From Verticillium longisporum (lineage: Eukaryota; Ascomycota; Sordariomycetes; Glomerellales; Plectosphaerellaceae): 64,000 bases of DNA. The position numbers were made by a program, and so were the translations under genes. Below are positions 54,901 through 64,000 of this stretch, piece after piece (position 1 is the first letter of the stretch; the number at the start of each line of letters is the position of its first letter). The notes beneath the pieces are model-generated. The model was not told the origin of the DNA. It was given only the letters and a program-made list of their open reading frames with translations, and did not search any database. Location: positions 372,001-436,000 of the forward strand of contig JAETXT010000003.1 in NCBI GenBank assembly GCA_019188255.1, written 5' to 3'.

Positions 54901-57900
54901 TTCCCGAGCCTATTTTGACGACCTGTTGTCCATGTTGTCAGGGTCCCCACCACCCCCTTGAATGCCCTTTGTCCATTTTCTCAGTGGGAGTGGGCTGTAA
55001 GTTCCGACGTGATGCCTCCCCGGCAATGAGAAGGGGAGTGAGATTATGGCCCCTACGGAATGCATTGGCGTTGGCAACACTGCCGGCTTCTGAGGACCAT
55101 ATTCCTGCCGTGCTTGACAGTTTTGCTGCCCACGCAAGTGGCGCCAACCGCTGCTTTTCTGTGCGAGATATGCTACGTTCCTGTGCTTGCAGCTTCAAGG
55201 AGTTCTCGATGACAGGCCCGAGACATACGTAAGGAGTAAGGAGGACCTTGTTTGTATCAGCATGACCCTACGTATATAGCAACTTGACGGTCAGTTCGGG
55301 ATTGCCAACATTACCAAGGAGACCTTCGAGGTTGCCGCAAACGTTCCTGCTCGAGTTGCCGTCCGGGCCACGGAAGAGCAGCTCTGGTGGGCATGTAGGA
55401 CAGACAAATGAAACGCATCGAAGCCAGCCAATGAGACTATTTTCGTGCCCGCTTCCGCCTGACCGCCTGAGACGAGTATTGGGTGACACGAGCGATAATG
55501 CTCCTGAAAGATCGACGTGAGTCCAGTGTCACCACCGTGCCCGAGCCCGGAGAAGGTGGTGGTCCTGAACCGGAATAAGGCTGACGATGACCAGCTGGCA
55601 GAGCAGGAGAATCCATAGGACGTGAGACGCAGTTGGTGATGGTATGCCAGGGCTAGCTATAAGGCTACAAATTAACACGGCGTGCTCTGCAGTCGGAGGG
55701 AGGAGATTGGAGGAGACATGTTGTTACCAGCACGGAAGCTCGACAGGATGGGGACGGGTGACGGCATAGACATGATGCGGGCAAGAGAGCGTCCCGTCAC
55801 ATACTGTCGACAAGCCAGACTGGCGGCGTATGAAGGCCCATCTGTGTCAGGCAATGATAGAAGTGAAGGCGCGACAATGAAGGTGCCTGCCTGCTCGGTT
55901 TATCACTCTACAACAAGAGGCAGGAACGATCGTCGTGCCTGACGTCCGAACGCCGGTCAACGGACACCGGACAACAGACACGATGGACACCCAACGCCAC
56001 GATCACTGTCGGGCAGGCATGTCCAATGGGGCGGGTTCCAGCTGGCTGACCCCTTCCCGCAGACGGCTGCGGGCTATGGCGTTTCCCACAGCCACCACAT
56101 TTGGTCAAAGTGCCGCGAGTGCCACCAGGGCCATCACCGCCAGGATCAGCATCGTCAGCAGCCTTCCGCAACTCGCCTTGGAGTGCATGGCCTGCTGCTC
56201 GGCAATGCCCATAGCAGCACGCCCTCTGCCTAACCTAACCCGGAATGCTGAAGGGCTCTGCCCCTGCTGTCCTCTCTCTTCTCGGTGATGGAGATTCGGA
56301 ATGAAAGACGTCAGCAAGGTTAGAATTACTTCTCGATGCATTGTCTCCGGATGCGGGCAGAAAGAAACAAGCTCAACCCATTGACCTCAACAACTCCTTG
56401 TCAGGACGTGGTCCTTGACGAAATAGGGCCCGACAAAGCCAATGAACAGCAACACTAGACCCATCGAAAGATACACAGAACATGCCAATCTTTGGCTCCC
56501 TGCACCCCAGCAAACGGCTTCAAGTCATTGACAACGCCTGGGCCTGGCCATCAGCCTGACATAACCCTCCGAATGCCGAGCGGGGCGCCAGGTGTGTGTA
56601 CTCTGCGCCATATGGAATGGGAAATCCATTGAAGGAACGGCAGTGTGGGGAGGCAAGCGAGCGAAACTTGTCCCGCACACATTTCAACCTCAGCTGAAAA
56701 AGGGCAAACGCGCTTGGCCGCTTGGTGGCTCACATACATACAGACACATACACACCGACAGCAACGACTAGGCATGCAGGCTATTGGGAAGTCGAGGCTC
56801 TGTCTCGCCTTCTCTGCTTTGGCCTGCTTGTCATCTGCTGTCTCGCCCAGCCTCTCCCTACCCGTCTGTCAATTGCTCCCTCTCTCTCTCCCACACCCCT
56901 CCCCACTCTATACACGTTCTCTGCTTCTGGCTCTTGCACTAACGTCTCGACCGCCTGACGCCTGCTGGGCAGACGAACGGAAAGGAGAGCACTCGTGACA
57001 AGGCCAGACCACACGAGACGAGACAAGACAAGACAAGCGAAAGCGAAAGCAAACACAGACACACCCCTCCCCTCCTCTCTCGCACAAAGGAATGACGGTC
57101 GCCGCCCTATTCACGTTGTTGGTCAATTAACCGACAATGAAACTAGAGCAAGGCGACGGTCGACACACTTGCCCAGGCTAGGGCGCCCTGCCACGAGACG
57201 AGTGGGCGGGCGCCGGGGCGCGAGAGCAACTGACATGTCGAGTGGTCCTTTCACCTGCCTGCTAGCTAGCTACTAGCTAGCGGGACAGGGCGCATTCGGA
57301 GGCGAGAGTAGACGCACCAAGTGTGGGTGTGGGTATTCCAAAGCTCGGGGGGTGCGGTGTCGAAGCAGACAGGGACTTGGAGAGAGAAAGAGAGGCGAGT
57401 AAGAAAAGGAGGGGGGAGTGGTGGTTCGGCCAGATCAGCCCGCGGCATACGCCCAGGCACAGGTATGGAGGATGGAACGGGGACCCTTCTCATGCTCTCG
57501 TCTTTTCAGTCCTACCATGTTCCCATTCCGTGCTCGCTACCTGCCTTATGACAGTATCATTCTGCAACTTCCCTGCAGCCTCACCAGACAAACCCTCCGT
57601 TGAAATACTGCCTCGCCCTTTCTCATCAGCCGCAGTGGGCAGGGGGGCGCGCCCCGGGTTGAGGATTGTGAGAGGGAGGGGGGGGGGGTCAGAGAGCCCA
57701 CTGTTTCCCTAGCTCCCTCCACCCCCCTGGCCCTTCTCCCCATCTTTCTACCGCACCGCGTGCTGCTGGAGAACGGAATAATCGAATTCGGAAGGGACAG
57801 GCGAAAGAATGCTGATCATCAGGGGGTCGCTAAGGGGGCAGCGTGTGTCGTAGTGCATCAGGGGCGCCTTCGGAGAGATGAGTGGTATCGGAGGGCGGGA

Positions 57901-59553
57901 GGGGGGAACGAGGGCTGCTGATCACTTGCGAAGAAAAATTCGTCTTCCGAATTACGACTGTATGTAAGGTAGAGAGACCTTGTCCGTCAGAGGCGAGAGA
58001 GAACGAAGGAGGGGGGGAGAAGCAGAGAACACATCTCGTCTCGATCCCGGGCGCGTGGGCGCCGACCCTGGGATCAGAGACAGCCTCAGTAATTCAGACG
58101 CCAATAATGGCTGAGAGAGGGAGAGAGCGAGAGAGGTTGTTGCTTTTTTCTCTGCCCCCCCGTCTCCTCCCATTTTCCAGTTTCTCAGCCTGGGCTGAGG
58201 CTTACCTGGACTGCACGCCCACTGACCGGTCTCTCGGGCCTCCCCTGTCCTCAATGTCATCATCTACTAGGCAAGACAGGCACGGCACGTAAGGCGAAGA
58301 GGTAAGAAAAGGGGGGGGGTAAAAAGAGGGCGATCGTGATACTGCGGACGAGAGAAACCTCCCAGGGTTCTGACCGCAGCCGAACAAGAGACCATGACTA
58401 CGTTGGTCGGCGAGCTAGAACCGCGATGAAGAGAAGAATGGCCTCATTCTGAACCGGCACCTCCGTACTCGCTGTAATACCAGCACTTGCCTAGCTCGCG
58501 CCCCCCCCTCGTTCCCCTGGTGGCGCACGCGGTAGTGGCACGAAGGGGAAGAAGAGACTTTGGGGGGTATGGTCTGCTGGACCAAAGAGACTTTTTTTAC
58601 CTTCTGAGGATGGCCTCTCTCCGAAGCATTGGTTATTGGCCAAGCCAAGGCAGCCGTCATCCCAACATCACTCGCTGCAGTGCAGCGGTGGGTGGTGGGC
58701 GAAAACGTGGAGGCGATAGCGGCGGCACTTGTTCGGAACTACACTGTGCTATCCTGTACAACATTTACAGGTACGGCCGCTTGTCGGTATCACTACGGGT
58801 GATCATCTTGACCATTATATCTCTCTCTTCAGTCCCCAAATGGTCATCATCGGTGAGGCCGGACAACCCAGCCTGCAGGCTTGAACCTTGATGGAAAATT
58901 TAGAGAATCGTGGGGGGGAAGGGAATAACAAACTCCACTGCCTGGTTTGTTCTCCATATCTCCGGGCCTCATGGTCGTGCTCTGGTACAGTGACGAGGGC
59001 GAATCCAATGCGCCGCAGGTAGTAAACCTTGAGATCAGCATAATCCAGTGCCCATGCCCCTTCGTTCTTAGTCCTAGACCGGTCACACGCTGGTCAGTCC
59101 TCCACAGGTACAAGTCGTGACAGAATGCAGAGTAAAATGCCGGCGGCCACGAGCGTCAAAAACATGGGCGATGAAAGTGATTAGTCTGGTGATCCGGGGG
59201 CTGTTTCGACAAAATTCTTCAGCAAGCCTGTTACTCGCAGAGCCCATACATCAACAGAATCATAAGAATACACCAAGACGGGGGGAAAAAAACAGAAGAC
59301 TTCAAAGTCTGGACCGAAGTGGTAAAATGCCCAATGCCTCCCTTTTGTCCTGGCGCCCCTCCCAGACCGTAACCCAACCTCCTCGCAAATGCTGCCTTGG
59401 CTGTCCGTTGCCCCATCGTTGGGGAAGAAAAACCAGAAAAGACAAACGGACCGCAACGTCCAGTAGAAATATTAAGAAACGAGAATAACATAAAGACCAT
59501 GTCTTGGCCCTGCTCCTCTCGTACCAGCTTGTGAAAATGACATCTTTCTTCTT
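51965..59553. other. 7.6 kb region without a supportable gene
   Basis: The stretch lies upstream of the copper transporter and downstream of the C2H2 gene. Up to about 52400 it is the transporter leader and promoter. A pair of overlapping frames at 53398-53822 on opposite strands and a small minus-strand frame with a C-terminal hydrophobic helix (56105-56341) are the only protein-like hints, all weak. A GCTAGC-rich palindromic element sits at 57257-57282. The rest shows G/C homopolymers and low-complexity GA/CT tracts. Confidence 0.4.
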
Positions 59554-60971
59554 TTACTCGTCATCCTTCTTAATGGATGGCGCCAGCGGGCTCTCGCTGC
59601 CATCAGAGCCCCCGCCAGGAGAGCGTGTTGTTTCTGTACCGTTCGTCTTGTCCCCGCCACATCCCTTGACCAGGCGATGCCTCTGTAGACGTGTTAGTTT
59701 GCACTGCCTCGACGCATTACGGGAGCGAGACCAACCTTCAAAGCGTCTTTGCGAGAGAAGCTCTTGTCGCAGTGGTCGCAAGGAAAGGGCTTGACCGCCA
59801 GATGAATGCGCTTATGTCGCTTCAAGTCGTGATTTCGGTTGAAGGACTGGGGGCACTGATCGCACTTAAAGGGGCGCTCCTGAGGGTTGTTCTGATGCGC
59901 ACCATACATGTGCTGCAGATGGTGGCCGCCATATCCCGGCAGATTCATGCCTGGCATGACGGAGAGCGGCCCACTGGGATTGCTGAGGTTGGACATGATG
60001 GGGCCGCCCATGGATGGGACCTGCATACTGTACTGAAACGGACGATATGGTTGGGGAGGCGCCATGCCAGAGTGATGTCCGGCAAGAGCGTGAAGGCCCC
60101 TGGAGGCAGCCGTCGACGTGGTGGGCGAGGGCGCACTGGACGAAGAGGGATAATAGGAAGGTTGATGAGGTGCCGAGCCGAAGGATGGCTGATGCGGCGT
60201 GGATGCCGACGAGAAGTGGCCAGGAGTCGAAGGGGGCCGTGTATATGGATCGACGTGAGACACGGCGCTCAAGGGCGTTGGAGGTTGCGTCGAGGCCGCC
60301 GACTGAGGATTCAGGATGCCGCCTCCCGGCGCCGTGTGGCCGTGGCCGTGGGATGGCAGGCTGCCTGACCCGGCGCCTCCGTGGCCGAAGAGGCTGCCAG
60401 GGAACTGGTGCTGGCTGTGACCGTTGGCGTGGCTGCTGTGGGCGTGGCCATAGGTGGGAGAGGGGTCATGGGGGGCGAGCGGTGGTGTTGTACATGGACG
60501 ACCCGGGATCATATGAGCTCGCCTTATGGTCATATGGATGCGTATGCGCATGTGTGAGGGTATTTGGGCTTGGGGAGACGGAGCTGAGAGTGTAAGCTGG
60601 GGCGCTGGGCGTCGGCCACGATCCATGGGCAGAATAGTGACTGGACAGCCCGCTGAGGGCGCTGTGCTGAGAACTGACGCTGTTTGATCCAGAAGTCGAG
60701 GAACCAGGACTCAAGACGTCAGCGCCGCCTCCTGTTGGTGTCCGCGTTAGAATGTTTCTAGAGTCGTAAGGCGGACCATAACGCGAGGCGGCCGCCGGGG
60801 AAGTCCTCAGTTGGGCTTCCCTGGCAAGTCACCTTGCCATCGTGGTGTCTGGTCCTGGCGGGAGGAATGAGGGGCCATGGTGTTCTCACTGGGTACTTCG
60901 GGAGGCTGCGATGATATGCCCAGACGCGGCAAGGCAGCGTTCCTCCGATCCTTCAGTCCTTCGAAATCCAT
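59554..60971 (-). CDS. Two-finger C2H2 transcription factor
   Basis: Exon 1 60971-60833 (MDFEGLKDRRNAAL…); intron 60832-60732 (GTGACT donor, TCTAAC branch, ACAG); exon 2 60731-59736; intron 59735-59683 (GTTGGT, CTAAC branch, ACAG); exon 3 59682-59554. The middle is disordered, rich in Ser/Pro/His/Gly. Two adjacent C2H2 fingers lie near the end: FKCDQCPQSFNRNHDLKRHKRIH and FPCDHCDKSFSRKDALK-RHRLVKGC (the second one is split by the last intron and has a Cys as its last ligand). It is predicted to bind DNA in the nucleus; no target is known. Inside exon 2 the frame changes near the G6 run 60470-60475: either a base error or an extra 58-nt intron (60493-60436, donor GTACAA, acceptor ACAG) that also restores the frame. 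Total about 400-420 aa. Confidence 0.8.
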
Positions 60972-63900
60972 AGCTCCTCAGTTGCGTCGGTTCCTGCTGT
61001 CGTAGTCGTAGTACCCGTGGCTCGCCTGGGTGGCAACATGCGTCAAAGCAGCCACTCCGAAGAAGACGCTCTCCTCAAGGGGGGACAGTGCAGTCGCTAG
61101 GCGCTGGCACCGGCGAGATCGCAGAGAAACGAGAACGACGCGGCGTCGATGCGCAGCTCTGTCTAGGCAAGCAAAGAAACGGTCCTGGTCTCTGGGGGGG
61201 CCGTCGTTGCTGTTGCTGTCGCGAAAACCGTGTGCGTATGGCTTGGGTGAGTAGTGCTTGTGGTGGTGATGGTGGAGGTAGAATAGTGGTTGGTGGCGGA
61301 TGGTGTTCAGCAGGCGTTCCTTGACGCCAAGGGCAATGCTGGTGGTGTAAGTTGTTGAGGCGCGCCGCAAGGTTCCGCCGCAATGGTGTTGGTCACGTAA
61401 TTGGGGGAAAGCGTAAGGAGACCTGGCCAGCTTTCCCAGTAGTTGGAACAATGCAGACGAAAAGTATAGTATCGTGGAGTCGTGTTCTTTCGTCCAAGGT
61501 CGTCGGGCGGGTATCGTCAGGTGAGTATGTTGGACAAGGTGAAAGCAGCTGTGGTGAGAGCTGAGGATGCTTGATGATGGGGAAGAGGCAGGGTTGGATA
61601 TATGTACAGGGCTTTGTTACCTTCGAGCTTGCACTTGCACACACTCGGCTGGGTTGTCTACATGGCACCCCGTACCTGGACACTGGATAACTGGATACCT
61701 GGGGTCTGGGTAGCGAAGGGCCAGAGGCGAGAGGCAAAGAGACAGACAAGGGCATGCTGCTCCCTGACTTCCACGAGACGAGCTGACCGAACCGGACTGG
61801 GCTACCAGACCCTGGCAAATGGGCCCTGTCTTTTTTGCCCCAGAACCAAACCCAGCGCACCAGCACCAGCACCAGCACCAGCCCCAGCTCCGGCACGGGG
61901 CAGCAGACAGGAAGGCAACACTGGCGAGAGTAGGTAGGTGCGAGGGGCCACCAGTGTGAGCCGCCCAACAATAGGGAAACATGAACCGACAAAGTAGCGC
62001 GCCTGCTGCCCCAGAGCTGGGACTGGGCCGGGACCGGGGCTGATGGCGACAGGCTAGTGTCGACTGTAGTGGCTAGGGGGGGGGGTAAAGGGGTGTCAAG
62101 GTATGAGGACGAGGAGCGGAAAGGAAGAAGGGGGGGGAGGGGGGCGTGGATGTCCTGGGACGACTGGGTCGGCTCGGTTCTGGTCAACAGTGAGGTGCGG
62201 GAAGGATGCGCTGCGCTGGATCAAACTTGGGAGAGTCCTGGGTGGCACCTGCCTGCTAGTTCGGGAGGGCTGAAAAAGACCCCTGGAGGTTGGATAGCTG
62301 AGTGACCACTGACAATCCAATCTGGGTAGGGAAGCGGCGGTGCGGTGGTCACGGCGAGTAGGTAAGGAAAGGAAAGCATGGCGAGAATCAAGCTACCTGG
62401 GCAAGCACCTTGTCTCTCTCATCAACGGGACGAGCTTGTGCGGGCGAGAGAAGTACATAGACCGCCGCCGGCTCTACCTCAGCCAAGTCAAAAGCTCGTT
62501 ATGACTCCCATCCCATGTTCGCTCGTTCAAAGCCTCGCTGTTTTGCCACGCCCTCGCATCCTTGTGAAGAAGAGAACAAGCTCCACGTAAATCGAGAGGA
62601 AAAAATATCTCTCGAGATAATCATGCATGACGACTGAAGACTGAGTCGTCTTGAATGCTTGCTGGCCCTCACGGGAGAGGGGTCGGGGGCGGCGGGTGAG
62701 GAACGCAGAACGCCTTGGGCTTGCATGGCCAAGATCAGATCAGGTCAAGTCACAGATGGCCAGGGGAAGGGAAAGGGGGGGGGGGGGGGCTTGTCCTTTT
62801 TTCCCTCAACGTGACAAAGCTGGTGTGGTTCAGGTGGTGCGGTGCGCCCTTCCGGCTTTACTCTATGATCAGATAAGTAGCAAGTGCCCCATCAACGAGA
62901 CGCAAGGATTCAGCTATGGTAGTCCTCGTCATGCTCGGGGCCCAGGATCCTGTGCATGGCAACAAGCTTCGATATCCCAAGATAGGAGCCCTTCTCTGGT
63001 CACTCACTTCATTGTACAGTTCCCTCACGGAAGGCCGGATAGCAGGCAACGCAGGTAACAACCAGACACATTGCACATGACGCACACAGTGCACGGTACA
63101 TGGTACTCCGTCTCGCCCATCAAAAGTCCTCAGATTTCTACTCGCCTGGCTCCAGTTGGGACACCCACATGCTTGGCAGCCAAACTGCGGGCAAGGATCG
63201 AAAACGTGAGGAGGAGGGGGGGGGAGCACCAACGCGAACGGCAGGGGGTCTCAGGGGAGGGGCTAGACCTGCCATTGTGAAAAAAAAAAAACATGAGATC
63301 AAGTAATACGCATTCCGCCAGCCGGGCAGTCCGCCAAAGCTGGCAGCCCACCCAAGGCCCAAGGCCAAGCCAGGCCGCCTCGCCCACCGCCCGTCCACCG
63401 GGTCTCCTCATGCCAGGACCAGGGTACTGAGAGCGAACTAGACCAGAGAGCAGCGACTCTTCTTTGGGCCCAAGAGTCGACCAAGGGGGGTTCGCCAGAC
63501 GTCAATGGCAGGCAGGCACCTCAGCACGAGCGCGCGTGTGGAGCTTGCCTAGACCTTCATCGTGAATAAGGAAGTAGCTTAGCCAGATCTCAAACCGAAC
63601 CCCCCTCCAAGGACGTGGGTGCGTGCCATCCCATGCCACGGCGTGCCAAACCAATGGAGTGGCCGTCTTCCCCGGGATGGAGGCTGGTCCTTGCTTGGTG
63701 CTTCTGTCCTTCAAGTGGTGTGCACCAAATCTTTGGGATCTGCAATGGGGGTTCGTGTCAGTCATATTAATTTGTCTGCACTGCCAAAATTTCGCTGTGC
63801 GAGAGGCTCACCATGATCGACCCGCTAGCGAACGAGCCCAATCGTCTTGACTGGCCCCGTACCTCTCATTTCCATGTGGACGCAGCGGGCTAGGCAAGGT

Positions 63901-64000
63901 TGGCAGGCATGGCGGTGGGCCGCCTCGTAGGATGCTGCTGCGAGACAGGCCTAGCAATCCAGTGTTCGAGATGAAGCCGCCTTCCGAGGCCGAAGGTACA
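60972..64000. other. Right intergenic region
   Basis: C2H2 gene promoter and leader, then sequence without a recognisable gene to the window edge. It contains a CAGCAC-type repeat (about 61855-61890), a 15-base G run (62775-62789) and an A run (about 63280-63291). Minus-strand ORFs at 60978-61451 and 61393-62187 are His- or Ser-rich and not protein-family-like. Confidence 0.4.
61855..61890 (+). repeat. CAGCAC hexanucleotide repeat
   Basis: Four to five CAGCAC-like units drifting into CAGCCC/CAGCTC in non-coding sequence upstream of the C2H2 gene. Confidence 0.65.

Noticed and set aside
60978..61451. 157-codon minus-strand ORF just upstream of the C2H2 start
   Set aside because: His-repeat and Arg-rich composition, no family; it most likely lies in the C2H2 leader.
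1..64000. Transposon, CRISPR array or secondary-metabolite cluster
   Set aside because: I found no transposase, reverse transcriptase, terminal repeats, spaced direct repeats, or PKS/NRPS/terpene-type enzymes; the few repeats are simple-sequence tracts.

Overview
This is nuclear DNA of a filamentous ascomycete. The genes carry short introns of about 50-120 nt with GTRNGT-type donors, CTRAC branch sites and YAG acceptors, have CT-rich leaders, and are widely and irregularly spaced on both strands. A MAD1-type GPI adhesin at 1.9-3.9 kb, together with the overall gene content (Mcm1, DnfA-type flippase, NIPA transporter, fungal tetraspanin), points to Sordariomycetes, most likely Hypocreales, possibly an insect- or nematode-associated lineage. 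That placement is inference from family resemblance, not from a search.

Layout, left to right: MAD1-like adhesin (+); unknown 524-542 aa protein (-); F-box-like protein (-); secreted CREG-type FMN-binding split-barrel protein (+); a large conserved fungal protein of unknown function in three exons (-, 10.7-14.8 kb); a roadblock/LC7 dynein light chain (-), divergent from pre-rRNA processing factor Ipi1 (+); a DEAD-box RNA helicase (+), convergent with an Msc7-type aldehyde dehydrogenase (-); a Dnf1/DnfA P4-ATPase (-); a 4.4 kb intergenic stretch; a PIP-box protein of unknown function (+), convergent with V-ATPase subunit E (-); a NIPA-type magnesium transporter (+), convergent with a tetraspanin (-); a 5.9 kb gene-free stretch leading to the MADS-box factor Mcm1 (+); a Ctr copper transporter (-); a 7.6 kb stretch with no supportable gene; a two-finger C2H2 transcription factor (-); and 3 kb of unassigned sequence at the right edge.

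This is ordinary euchromatic core genome. The genes are mostly housekeeping (ribosome biogenesis, membrane trafficking and asymmetry, vacuolar acidification, metal transport, transcription). I see no transposon, CRISPR array, secondary-metabolite cluster, tRNA or rRNA, and no operon-like functional module.

The most notable signal concerns sequence integrity. Three otherwise intact conserved genes (the large unknown gene at 10995-10998, the NIPA gene at 39699-39703, mcm1 at 49218-49221) each need exactly one extra base at a short C/G homopolymer to join their reading frames. A fourth gene (C2H2, 60470-60475) has a frame conflict at a G6 run that a weak intron could also explain. This looks like systematic homopolymer under-calling in the assembly rather than biology, and any automatic annotation of these genes will have wrong C-termini or invented introns.
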